Shown here: positions 33,536 through 41,831 of the stretch, one piece after another
How the letters are laid out: each line of letters starts with the position of its first letter
How positions within the stretch are numbered: the first letter of the stretch is position 1
NCBI RefSeq assembly: GCF_003014555.1
Contig: NZ_PYGE01000020.1
Coordinates: forward strand, 1 to 64,000
Length of the DNA stretch: 64,000 nt
From: Haloactinopolyspora alba
GTDB lineage: Bacteria > Actinomycetota > Actinomycetes > Jiangellales > Jiangellaceae
Direction of reading: 5' to 3'
The notes under the pieces: model-generated
The model's database searches: none
Seen by the model: the letters and a program-made list of their open reading frames with translations, nothing else
Told to the model about the DNA's origin: nothing
Made by a program: the position numbers and the translations under genes

Positions 33536-34987
33536 ATGGCGTCCATGTCCACGACCACCCCGGGGATCGACAGGTTCTTCCGGATCTCCGAACGTGGCTC
33601 GACCATCGGCCGCGAGATCCGCGGCGGCGTCGTGACGTTCTTCACGATGGCCTACATCATCGTGCTCAACCCGCTGATCATCGGCACCGTGCCGGACGTC
33701 GACGGCGCTTTCCTCGGTGGCGGGGCCGAACCCGACCTGGCCCAGGTGGCCGCGGTGACCGCGCTCGTCGCCGGCGTGCTGACCATCGCGATGGGGCTGG
33801 TCGCGAACTATCCGCTGGCACTGGCGGCCGGGCTGGGGCTCAACGCGTTCGTCGCGTTCGGCCTGGCCAGCCAGATGAGCTGGGCCGACGCCATGGGCCT
33901 CGTGGTCCTCGAGGGCCTGGTGATCCTCGTGCTGGTGCTCACGGGGTTCCGCCAGGCGGTGTTCGCGGCGGTTCCCCGCCAGCTCAAGACGGCCATCAGC
34001 GTGGGTATCGGGCTGTTCATCGCTCTGGTCGGGTTCGTGAACGCCGGGTTCGTGCGGTCGACCGGGAACCCGTCACCGCCCATCGGCCTGGGTATCGGCG
34101 ACCGGCTGCAGACGTGGCCGGTCGCGGTGTTCGCCGTCGGGTTGATCGCCGTCATCGTGCTCTACTCGATGAAGGTCCGCGGCGCGATCCTGTGGACCAT
34201 CGTCGGCACCGCCGTGCTGGCCGTCGTCGTCGAGACCGTTGCCGATCTCGGCACCACGCCGGACAACCCGCACGGCTGGAACCTGAACGCTCCGGACATC
34301 CCGGACCGCGTGGTCGACGTGCCGGACTTCTCGCTGATCGGCGAGTTCAGCCTGCTGGGCTCGTGGGAGTCGGTGGGCGTGGTCGCCGTGCTGCTGTTCG
34401 TGTTCACCCTGATGCTCGCCGACTTCTTCGACACGATGGGGACGATGGTCGCCGTCGGCGCCGAGGGCAACCTGCTGGACGAGCAGGGCAACCCGCCGCG
34501 CACCGCGCAGATCCTCGTCGTCGATTCGCTGGCCGCCACCGCCGGCGGCGCCGCGTCGGTGTCCAGCAACACGTCCTACATCGAGTCCGCGTCAGGTGTC
34601 GGTGAGGGCGCACGCACCGGTCTCGCCAGCGTCGTGACCGGTGCGTGCTTCCTACTGTCCACCCTGTTCGCGCCGTTGGTGGGCATGGTGCCGAACGAGG
34701 CCGCCGCCCCGGCGCTGGTGCTCGTGGGATTCCTGATGATGTCGCAGGTCAAGGAGATCCCGTGGGACGACGTCGAGTTCGCGCTGCCGGCCTTCCTCAC
34801 CATGGTGCTGATGCCGTACACGTACTCGATCAGCACCGGCATCGGTGCCGGCTTCCTCGCCTACGTGATCATCAAGATCGCCCGGGGCAAGGCGAAGCAG
34901 GTGCACCCGCTGCTGTGGCTGGTCGGCGCGCTGTTCATCATCTACTTCGCGATCGCGCCGATCGAGGACCTGCTCGGCGTGAGCTGA
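33536..34987 (+). CDS. NCS2 family nucleobase (hypoxanthine/guanine/adenine) permease
   Basis: A 483-residue membrane protein of the AzgA/PbuG branch of NCS2: REIRGGVVTFFTMAYIIVLNP, ALAAGLGLNAFVAFGLA, AVPRQLKTAISVGIGLFIALVGF, LADFFDTMGTMVAVG with the DFFDT motif, and SSNTSYIESASGVGEGARTG. It imports purine bases by proton symport. Helices number about 12 to 14. ATG 33536 with the Shine-Dalgarno CGGAGGG. No purine riboswitch-like structure is obvious in the 163 bp upstream. It stands alone between the DUF2530 gene and the sacsin-like gene. Confidence 0.93.
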   Translation: MASMSTTTPGIDRFFRISERGSTIGREIRGGVVTFFTMAYIIVLNPLIIGTVPDVDGAFLGGGAEPDLAQVAAVTALVAGVLTIAMGLVANYPLALAAGLGLNAFVAFGLASQMSWADAMGLVVLEGLVILVLVLTGFRQAVFAAVPRQLKTAISVGIGLFIALVGFVNAGFVRSTGNPSPPIGLGIGDRLQTWPVAVFAVGLIAVIVLYSMKVRGAILWTIVGTAVLAVVVETVADLGTTPDNPHGWNLNAPDIPDRVVDVPDFSLIGEFSLLGSWESVGVVAVLLFVFTLMLADFFDTMGTMVAVGAEGNLLDEQGNPPRTAQILVVDSLAATAGGAASVSSNTSYIESASGVGEGARTGLASVVTGACFLLSTLFAPLVGMVPNEAAAPALVLVGFLMMSQVKEIPWDDVEFALPAFLTMVLMPYTYSISTGIGAGFLAYVIIKIARGKAKQVHPLLWLVGALFIIYFAIAPIEDLLGVS

Positions 34988-35070
34988 GGCGGCGCGCTGG
35001 TGTGAACGTACGGAGGGGCCTGCGCGCTGTCGACGCGTGGGTGCTGAGCTTTCTCGACGAGCCGTCCTGA

Positions 35071-38052
35071 TCATTCGTAGGCGTCCTCGACGACCAGGCC
35101 CGGCGCGGCGGCAGGGTCGCGCAGCACCTCGGCGAGCAGCCAGCGGCGATCCCACCGGCCCGTCACCCAGGCGATCCCCCGCGCGAGCCCGTCGAGCGTG
35201 CTCGCATGCACGGTGTCGCCCTCGACCCACCAGCCGACGGACACGTCGTCGACGCGCAGATCGTCGTGCTTCCCGTACTGGGACGGCGCCTGCGCGAGGA
35301 CGGCACGGGCCACGTCGGGGACGGGCCTGCGGCGTCCGGCCGTCGTGACGCGCCCCTCCCACACCTCCGACGCCAGGTCGAGGTCGAGCACGTCCGCCAG
35401 GGCCGCCGGCGCCGGCAACGCCTCCGGCCGTCCGAGCTGCAGCCAGTACGGCGCGTCGCAGACCACGGCGTCGCCGGCCGCCAAGACGCGGGTGCCGGTG
35501 CCGTCCGGAACCCGCACCGACGCGGGCGGCGTCACCGTCACCGGGTCCCGCCGGGCGAGCGACTCGTACACGCGGGCCAGCTGCGCGGCGTCGAGCACCA
35601 CATCGTCGTCAGCCAGGCGCTCGAGCAGCAGGTCCGCGTCGACGTCGTCGACCGTGCGCGCGAGACCGACGGCGGTGGCGAACGCGTCGTCGACGCCGAC
35701 CTCCGCGACCGGCAGCAGCGAACGCAGCACCGGCTCGGCCGTGGACGCGCACAGGCCGCGCAGCCGCGTCCCGCCGACGCGGGCGTGCCGATGCAGCCAC
35801 CACGCCGTGTACGACGGGACGGGCACCCGCCCGCCCCCGGCGAGCAGCAGCATCGTCGGTTCCACCACGGCCGCACGGGCCGCGGGGTCGTCGGCCAGCC
35901 GCGGCAGCACCTCGCTCCAGCGATCCTCCCGGACCAGGTCCAGGTCGCGGACGCCGACGAACTCGGTCACCACCGGCGCCGGCTCGTCGTCCGGAACCCG
36001 CGCCGACGCCGCCTCCGCCCAGCCGTCCTCGTCGTCGAGGTCGTGCCACAGGTCCGCGTCGAGCGGCGCGTCCGCGTCGGTGACGACGTCGAACCCGCGG
36101 CGCACGCCGACGGCCGTCACGGTCTCGTCACCGAAACGCCGGACCACGTCGGAGGCGACGGTGAACTCGGCCGGGTCGCCGTCGAGCACCGCGAGCACCG
36201 GCGAGTCCGGCAGCAGCAACTCGCCGGCCGGAACCGGCGTGCCGGTGTCGTCGGGAAGCAGCAGCCCGGTCAGCCACGGCTCGTCCGCGACCGTCACCCC
36301 GGCCTCGGCCACCAGGCCGAGCACCGCCTCGGCGACCGGCCACGGGTCGGCGTCGTCGTCCGCCGCCTGCGCGACCGCGGCGCCGACCTGCGGGTCACGC
36401 AGCACCGACGCCGGCGACGCCTCGACGGCACCGAGCCGTCGCAGCAGCGGATGCGCGGCCTCCGGCGCGACGACGCGCAGCGCGAACGGCGCCATCAGCG
36501 CGGGATCGACGTCGCCGGGCAGCAGCAGGCCACGCGGGCCGCGCACCGTCCTGCCGTCCGCCAGCGGCACCGGCAGCGAGCCGAGCGCCTCGCGGTCCGC
36601 ACCGTCCAGAGCCGCGTACAGCTCCCGCCAGCCGGACGGGTCCAGCCGGAGCGCGGACAGCTCGTCGACCACGTCCGCCAGCGCACGCTCGGCAGCGCCC
36701 AGGCCGGTCAGCACGTCACGATTCCACCAACCGGACGCGGGCAGGCCACCGATGACCGCCGCCAGCGCCTGCGGGTCCGCCGCCACGCCGAGACCGTCGA
36801 CCAGAACCACGTCGCGAGGCCGCATCCGGGCACCGTCGGCCGACGGCACGAACGGCGTCTCGCCCAGCGCCGCGCGCACGGCCCGGTGCAGGCCGGCGTC
36901 GAGATCACCGGTGCCCAGCGGACCCGGCACCAGGCTCAGCACGGCCCGGCCGGATTCGGCGCTGCCGGCCGGGGCGAACGACGCGACGAGCGCGGCGTAC
37001 ACCTCCCCGAGCCGTTCGACGAGCTCGTCCGTCAACCGCCCCGGCGCCACCCTGCGGCGCTGCGAGTCCAGCGGCAGCGAGGCGATCACCAGCGCCGGCA
37101 GCTCCGTCCGGTCGTCGGTCGGGGTCGGGGCGTGCACGACGCCGGCGGGCGGTGCCGGCGCCGGCACCGGCAGACCGTCATGCACCGGAACGGCGACGCT
37201 CGCCGACCAGCCGGGACGCATCCGCTCCTCGAACGGGCGCTCGGCCAGCGCTTCGGCGGGTGCCGTGCCGCTCGTGGTGCACAGCCGCCAGGTCCGCTCA
37301 CCGATCCGCCGCTCGGTCACGGCGTGCCCGTCGCCGCCGCCGGGCACCGGTGTGGACGGTCCGCCGCGCAGCTCGCGCCGCTCGCCGTCCGTCTCGATGA
37401 CGATCTCGGCCAGATCCGGCAGCGCCAGCAGCAACGCGTCGTCGACGTCGGCCAGCAGCCGGCGCACCAGCCGTTCGGCGTCGTCGTCGCGCAGCGGCAG
37501 CAGCACGGCGGTGTCGTAGCCGTCCGGCAGGTCCGAGGACTCGCCCGGGCCGAGCGGGAACGGCAGCCGCAACACCGGCAGGGCGGTGCCGCGGACGTCC
37601 AGCTCGTCGGCGATCTCGCCGACACTCGCCGCCGCTGCGTGAGCGTCGGTCCGTGACCATCGCACACCACCGTCGGCGCTGACGAGCGCCGGCTCGTCGG
37701 AGACCGCCAGCACCGCCGCGAACCCGACCCCGAACCGGCCGACCGCACCGTCGCCGCGCTTGCCCGACGCGCGCAGTGTCGACAGTCCTTCGACGCCCGC
37801 GCTGTCCAGGGGCGCACCGGTGTTGGCGGCGACCAGGGTGCGGCCGTCCAGGCGCAGCAGCAGCCGGGCCGGCTCGCCCGCACGCGTGCCCGCGTCGGCG
37901 GCGTTCTGCGCCAGCTCGACGATCACCCGGTCGCGGTAGGCACCACGGGCCAGCTCGTCCTCGGCGTTCGCGTCCTCGCGGAACCGCGCCGGTGAGGCGG
38001 CCCACGCCGCGAGGACGCGAGTCCGCAACGCTGCGGTGTCGAAGACGTCCAC
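35071..38052 (-). CDS. Sacsin-type GHKL ATPase (Hsp90-like N-terminal domain), large actinobacterial protein
   Basis: A 993-residue protein. Residues 20-170 form a GHKL/Hsp90-like ATPase: the N box ARGAYRDRVIVELAQNAADAG with E46 and N50, the D-x-G region shifted to LVAANTGAPLDSAGVEGL, and the lid motif GDGAVGRFGVGFAAV (about 101-114). The other 800 residues are Asp/Ala/Leu-rich without a recognisable enzyme domain. Such proteins, related to the sacsin N-terminal repeat, occur next to DUF3027 genes in many actinobacteria; a chaperone role is suggested by homology only. The start is GTG 38052. The DUF3027 gene lies 59 bp upstream on the same strand. Confidence 0.82.
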   Translation of the reverse strand: MDVFDTAALRTRVLAAWAASPARFREDANAEDELARGAYRDRVIVELAQNAADAGTRAGEPARLLLRLDGRTLVAANTGAPLDSAGVEGLSTLRASGKRGDGAVGRFGVGFAAVLAVSDEPALVSADGGVRWSRTDAHAAAASVGEIADELDVRGTALPVLRLPFPLGPGESSDLPDGYDTAVLLPLRDDDAERLVRRLLADVDDALLLALPDLAEIVIETDGERRELRGGPSTPVPGGGDGHAVTERRIGERTWRLCTTSGTAPAEALAERPFEERMRPGWSASVAVPVHDGLPVPAPAPPAGVVHAPTPTDDRTELPALVIASLPLDSQRRRVAPGRLTDELVERLGEVYAALVASFAPAGSAESGRAVLSLVPGPLGTGDLDAGLHRAVRAALGETPFVPSADGARMRPRDVVLVDGLGVAADPQALAAVIGGLPASGWWNRDVLTGLGAAERALADVVDELSALRLDPSGWRELYAALDGADREALGSLPVPLADGRTVRGPRGLLLPGDVDPALMAPFALRVVAPEAAHPLLRRLGAVEASPASVLRDPQVGAAVAQAADDDADPWPVAEAVLGLVAEAGVTVADEPWLTGLLLPDDTGTPVPAGELLLPDSPVLAVLDGDPAEFTVASDVVRRFGDETVTAVGVRRGFDVVTDADAPLDADLWHDLDDEDGWAEAASARVPDDEPAPVVTEFVGVRDLDLVREDRWSEVLPRLADDPAARAAVVEPTMLLLAGGGRVPVPSYTAWWLHRHARVGGTRLRGLCASTAEPVLRSLLPVAEVGVDDAFATAVGLARTVDDVDADLLLERLADDDVVLDAAQLARVYESLARRDPVTVTPPASVRVPDGTGTRVLAAGDAVVCDAPYWLQLGRPEALPAPAALADVLDLDLASEVWEGRVTTAGRRRPVPDVARAVLAQAPSQYGKHDDLRVDDVSVGWWVEGDTVHASTLDGLARGIAWVTGRWDRRWLLAEVLRDPAAAPGLVVEDAYE

Positions 38053-38111
38053 GCAGCGGAGTCTAGGGTGCGTTCCGGCCGGCGCTCGTGAGGCGCGCGA
38101 ACCGCCGACGG

Positions 38112-38879
38112 TCAGGAGGCGTCCATCGGGACGAGCTCGTGAGCGACGGTGTCGACCACCGGCTCGGCGCTGTCGTCGCCCGACTCGGGCAGGCGGACGT
38201 CGCTGTGACCACCGCAGCCGTGATCGTGAGCGACCACGGTGCCGTCGAACGGGGTGCGCTCGTTGGTGCACACGGCGAACCCCTGCCCGAGCGAACCCGC
38301 GATGGGCACGGCGAAGCCGCAGCTGGCGCACTGCGCCGGCGCGGACTTCGCGATGTCGGTGTGCGGGCCGCCCTCGCCCTCGTACCAGCGGGTCGCCGCC
38401 TCGCCGCGGCCCTCGCGGGACAGCACCCACTCGCGGCCGAGCCCCAGCTCGTCGACGACGTTCTGGGTGTGTGGATCGTCGACCGACGTGTACCCGGGCT
38501 CGAGCCGCGGATCGTCGGCGGCGACCGGCAGCAGGTCGCCAGGGCCGAGGTCCTCGGGCTTGACGCGGTCCTCCCACGGCACCCAGGCCGGCGCCAGCAC
38601 CGCGTCGGCGCCCGGCAGCAGGACGCACTCGCTGACCGTCACCGTCTTCGCCCGGGACGCGCGAGCGACGGTGACCGCCCAGCGCCACCCGACATAGCCA
38701 CTCAGCAGGCAGGCGAAGTAGTGCGTGACGACGCGTTCGGCCTCGGCGTCGTGGCCGAGGTGCTCGCCGACGGCGTCAGCGCCGCCGACCTCTACGGCGG
38801 CTGTGCGGGCGTCGTCGACCGCCTTGACGGCGGCGGCGTCGGCCTTGGGCGCACGGGAACGAGTGGATGCGGGGGTCAC
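38112..38879 (-). CDS. DUF3027 family protein
   Basis: A 255-residue actinobacterial protein of unknown function matching DUF3027: AKTVTVSECVLLPGADAVLAP, APAWVPWEDRVKPEDLGPGD and LLPVAADDPRLEPGYTS are family hallmarks. The C-terminal part carries cysteines and histidines (CASCGFAVPIAG, CTNERTPFDG, VVAHDHGCGGHSD) that look like a zinc ribbon. The start is GTG 38879. It is co-directional with and just upstream of the sacsin-like ATPase gene, an arrangement I regard as conserved in actinobacteria, which suggests a joint function. Confidence 0.88.
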   Translation of the reverse strand: MTPASTRSRAPKADAAAVKAVDDARTAAVEVGGADAVGEHLGHDAEAERVVTHYFACLLSGYVGWRWAVTVARASRAKTVTVSECVLLPGADAVLAPAWVPWEDRVKPEDLGPGDLLPVAADDPRLEPGYTSVDDPHTQNVVDELGLGREWVLSREGRGEAATRWYEGEGGPHTDIAKSAPAQCASCGFAVPIAGSLGQGFAVCTNERTPFDGTVVAHDHGCGGHSDVRLPESGDDSAEPVVDTVAHELVPMDAS

Positions 38880-38940
38880 GGGACGATTCTTGCAAACTCG
38901 GGTCCATGATCGACACTCTCCGGCGCACGCTGTCGCCGTT

Positions 38941-38998
38941 CCCGTGATCATCAACGGTTTGCCACACGATGACGTGATGAATCGTCGACGATCACGGG
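38941..38998. repeat. Imperfect palindrome CCCGTGATC...GATCACGGG in the DUF3027-MFS gap
   Basis: CCCGTGATCATCAACG (38941-38956) pairs with CGTCGACGATCACGGG (38983-38998) with two mismatches; an inner ACGAT/ATCGT stem lies between. It sits in a divergent promoter region and its arm resembles the arm of the 57835-57901 hairpin (CCCGTTGATCGTCG). Confidence 0.6.
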
Positions 38999-39050
38999 GA
39001 GCCGGGGGCCGCGACGTCACCGCCACCTGTGTCACCGTTCCAGGGGCGGA

Positions 39051-40622
39051 ATGCGATTGGATGGGACCGTGCCAGAGACGGATCCGCAGCACGACCCGGA
39101 CGGGGCAACCGACCCGGGCGGCGTTCGCGGCTCGCTGCCACCTGGCAGTGACGCGGGCGAGAGCGCTCGCGCAGCCGACGCCGACGGCCCGGGTACCGGC
39201 GAGCCCGGTCCGGGTGCGTCGGGCGCGTCCGGCGCCGGCGCCGGGACCGGGCAGGAACGGCCGGGAGACGCCGCGCGGAACGAGCGGATGCGTAAGGCCG
39301 CCGGGACGTCCGCCCGCGCCGCCCGCACTGCCGCGTCCGGAACCTCGCGTGCGGCCAGGGCCAGCGCCAACCGGCTGCACCGCGCTGCCGAGGCCAAGGG
39401 GGCCGGGCAGACCGGCCTGTCCCGGCTGATCGAGCTCAACGCCGCGAGCGCGTTCGCCGACGCTCTGGTCACCATGGCGCTGGCCGGCACGTTGTTCTTC
39501 TCGGTGCCGACGGGGGAAGCGCGCGGCAACGTCGCCCTGTACCTGGCGCTGACCATGGCGCCGTTCGCCGTCGTCGCACCGGTCATCGGGCCGTTCCTGG
39601 ACCGGTTCGGGCACGGCCGGCGATGGGCCATCGGCCTCACCGCCGCCGCCCGTGGGTTCCTCGCCTGGGTCGCCGCCGATGCCGTCATCGACGGCGGGGT
39701 CTGGCTGTACCCGGCGGCGCTCGGCGTGCTGGTCGGCCAGAAGGCCTATGCCGTCACCCGCGCCGCCGCGGTGCCACGACTGCTCCCCGAGGGCTGGACG
39801 CTGGTCACCGCGAACTCCCGGCTGCAGCTCGCGGCGACGTTCGGCACCGCGCTCGGCGCGCCTCTCGGCATCGGACTGGCCCAAATCAGCGACGACTGGC
39901 CGCTGCGGGCAGCGTTCTTCGCGTACTGCGGCACGACGGTCCTGGCCATCCTGCTGTCCAAGTCGGTGGACTCGGCCGCCGGTGAGGCGCCCACGACCAT
40001 CCTCGAGGACGGGTCCAAGGGGCGGTTCCGGGTCGGGCGCAGCGTCGTGCGTGCGCTGCGCGCCAACGCGACACTGCGGTGGTTCTCCGGGTTCATGACG
40101 CTGTTCATGGCGTTCGTGCTGCGCGAGGAACCGGTGGCGGGCCTGTCCGGGCTGGTGCTGCTGGGCTTCGTGGCCGCGGCGGCGTGGCTGGGCAGCACCG
40201 CCGGATCGGCGGTCGGCGCGCTCGTCCGCTCGCGCAGCCCGGACCGGACGGTGCTGGCGCTGGTCGGGTTCGTGGTCGTGTGCGCCGTCGTGGCGATGGT
40301 GTTCTGGAACCTGCTGACGGTGGTGCTGGTGGGCCTGGCCGCCGGGTTCGGCCAGCAGCTGGGGCGGCTGTCGCTGGACGCGATCGTGCAGCGTGACGTG
40401 CCCGAGCGGAACCGGTCCAACGCGTTCGCGCGCTCGGAGACGCTGCTGCAGCTCGGATGGGTGGTCGGCGGCGGCGTCGGCATCGTGCTGCCGCTGATCC
40501 CGTGGGTCGGCATGCTGGTCGCCGCGCTCGTCATGGCCGTCGGCCTCGTCGCTGCGCTCCGCGTCCGCCCCGACGACCCCGCCCCGCCCCCACCTCCCGA
40601 CGAGAATGACCACGTTCAGTAG
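39051..40622 (+). CDS. MFS transporter with a disordered N-terminus
   Basis: A 523-residue protein: the first 120 residues are Gly/Ala/Asp-rich and disordered, then about twelve membrane helices beginning LIELNAASAFADALVTMALAG. Recognisable MFS features are GPFLDRFGHGRRWAIGLTA (loop 2-3) and VGQKAYAVTRAAAVPRLLPEG. The substrate is unknown; this protein is regularly linked to DUF3027 and cold-shock genes in actinobacteria. ATG 39051 or GTG 39069 may be the start. Oddly, the last six codons and the TAG stop come from the intergenic repeat copy 4 (head GAATGACCACGTTCAGTAG), so the C-terminus ENDHVQ is repeat-derived. Confidence 0.8.
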   Translation: MRLDGTVPETDPQHDPDGATDPGGVRGSLPPGSDAGESARAADADGPGTGEPGPGASGASGAGAGTGQERPGDAARNERMRKAAGTSARAARTAASGTSRAARASANRLHRAAEAKGAGQTGLSRLIELNAASAFADALVTMALAGTLFFSVPTGEARGNVALYLALTMAPFAVVAPVIGPFLDRFGHGRRWAIGLTAAARGFLAWVAADAVIDGGVWLYPAALGVLVGQKAYAVTRAAAVPRLLPEGWTLVTANSRLQLAATFGTALGAPLGIGLAQISDDWPLRAAFFAYCGTTVLAILLSKSVDSAAGEAPTTILEDGSKGRFRVGRSVVRALRANATLRWFSGFMTLFMAFVLREEPVAGLSGLVLLGFVAAAAWLGSTAGSAVGALVRSRSPDRTVLALVGFVVVCAVVAMVFWNLLTVVLVGLAAGFGQQLGRLSLDAIVQRDVPERNRSNAFARSETLLQLGWVVGGGVGIVLPLIPWVGMLVAALVMAVGLVAALRVRPDDPAPPPPPDENDHVQ

Positions 40623-40649
40623 GGAATTCCATGCGTCACGTGATCATTC
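40604..40649. repeat. 46-bp mirror-image form of the intergenic repeat (copy 4)
   Basis: Two heads face each other: GAATGACCACGT (40604-40615) and ACGTGATCATTC (40638-40649), flanking the GGGAATTCC core. The hairpin and tail of the 78-bp form are missing. It lies between convergent genes: the MFS stop is inside it and the cold-shock gene stop is 14 bp beyond. Confidence 0.8.
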
Positions 40650-40663
40650 CCGGCAGGGAGTGG

Positions 40664-41047
40664 TCAGGTTTCCAGGTCGTCCGCGACGGCGCGCAGGACG
40701 CCGGCGACCTTCTTGGCGGTCTTCTGGTCCGGGTGCCGCCCACGCCGGTACGAGTTGGAGATACCGTCGAGCAGCTTGATCAGGTCCTCGGTGATGGTGG
40801 CCATCTCGTCGGGCTTCTTGCGCGTGGCCGCCGACACCGACGGCAACGGGTCCAGTACCCGCACCGACAGTGCCTGCTCGCCGCGCCGGCCCTCGGCGAC
40901 ACCGAACTCCACACGCTGGCCCGGCTTGAGCGCGGTCACGCCAGCCGGCAGCGCCGAGGTGTGGACGAAGACGTCGCCGCCGTCGTCCTTGGAGAGGAAG
41001 CCGAAGCCCTTCTCGGTGTCGAAAAACTTGACCTTGCCCGTTGGCAC
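40664..41047 (-). CDS. Cold-shock domain protein with a C-terminal extension
   Basis: A 127-residue protein: residues 1-66 are a cold-shock domain with RNP1 EKGFGFL and RNP2 VFVHTS, which binds single-stranded nucleic acid; residues 67-127 form a charged helical extension (MATITEDLIKLLDGISNSY, DQKTAKKVAGVLRAVADDLE) normal for the 127-residue actinobacterial CspB type. It probably acts as an RNA chaperone. The start is GTG 41047 with GAGG upstream. It ends 14 bp from the mirror-form repeat, opposite the MFS gene. Confidence 0.92.
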   Translation of the reverse strand: MPTGKVKFFDTEKGFGFLSKDDGGDVFVHTSALPAGVTALKPGQRVEFGVAEGRRGEQALSVRVLDPLPSVSAATRKKPDEMATITEDLIKLLDGISNSYRRGRHPDQKTAKKVAGVLRAVADDLET

Positions 41048-41171
41048 GGCGGACCTCGTTCGTCGTCGGTTTACTCGGACCCGTCCCCGTCGTCGGGAGA
41101 CGTCACAAGCCTACGGCCGATCACCGGGCCGGGACATCCCTGGGCCGCATGCCACTGTGAACGATCTGCGC

Positions 41172-41786
41172 TCACGTGGGCGTGCCGACGAAGTCGGCGA
41201 GCCAGTACGGGAAGTCCAGCAGGTCGGAGAAGACGACGTCGGCTCCGGCTTCGCGCAGCGCGACACCGTCGTGCGAGCCGGTGGTGACGCCCATGGCGTA
41301 GGCGCCCGCCGACCTCGCGCCGATCATGTCGCCGGGGTGGTCGCCCACGAACACGTCGGCGCCGTGCTCGCGCAGCACCTCGCCCTTCGTCTCGGCGAAC
41401 TTCTCGCCGACGACGTGGTCGACCGGCAGTTCGACGTGGTCGAGCACCGCCCGCACGGCGGACGCGATCTTGGCGCTGACCACCAGCACCCGGCCGCGGT
41501 GGTCGTGGATGGACTCGACGGCCTCGCGCGCGCCGGGGAGGGTCTTGGTGGCGGGCACGCCGATGCCGGGGTAAAGCTCCCGGTACAGGGCCATCATCTC
41601 GGCGACGCGGCTCTCGTCGACGAAGTGCCGGACGGTGACGTCCAGCGGCAGCCCAAGCAGCGGCCGCAGCGTCTCGGGCTCGACGGTCGCGCCCATCTGC
41701 CGGCCGGCCTCGACCAGCGCAGCGGTGATGCCGTCAGCGGAGTCCACGAGTGTCAGGTCGAGGTCGAATCCGATGACGAGTCCCAC
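41172..41786 (-). CDS. HAD-superfamily hydrolase (phosphoglycolate phosphatase-like)
   Basis: A 204-residue HAD phosphatase: motif 1 GFDLDLTLVDS (D-x-D-x-T), an alpha-helical cap (residues 15-85), motif 2 in VLVVSAKI, motif 3 Lys in AETKGEVLREHG and motif 4 FVGDHPGDM. Relatives dephosphorylate small metabolites. The frame is open upstream to GTG 41810; GTG 41786 has AAGGTG at a good distance and gives the expected N-terminus VIGFDLD. It is 46 bp beyond the CHAT gene stop on the same strand, downstream of it, with its own possible promoter not visible. Confidence 0.85.
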   Translation of the reverse strand: MGLVIGFDLDLTLVDSADGITAALVEAGRQMGATVEPETLRPLLGLPLDVTVRHFVDESRVAEMMALYRELYPGIGVPATKTLPGAREAVESIHDHRGRVLVVSAKIASAVRAVLDHVELPVDHVVGEKFAETKGEVLREHGADVFVGDHPGDMIGARSAGAYAMGVTTGSHDGVALREAGADVVFSDLLDFPYWLADFVGTPT

Positions 41787-41831
41787 GGGCGACACCTTAC
41801 GCGGAGTCACGTGACAGCTGTGTAACGCAGA

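Noticed and set aside
35062-35075. GAATGATCA at the stop of the sacsin-like gene as another repeat head
   Set aside because: Only nine bases match, and the palindrome, hairpin and tail are absent.
35206-37656. An 816-codon plus-strand frame opposite the sacsin-like gene
   Set aside because: Antisense shadow with Arg/His/Gln-rich composition; the minus strand has the GHKL ATPase motifs.
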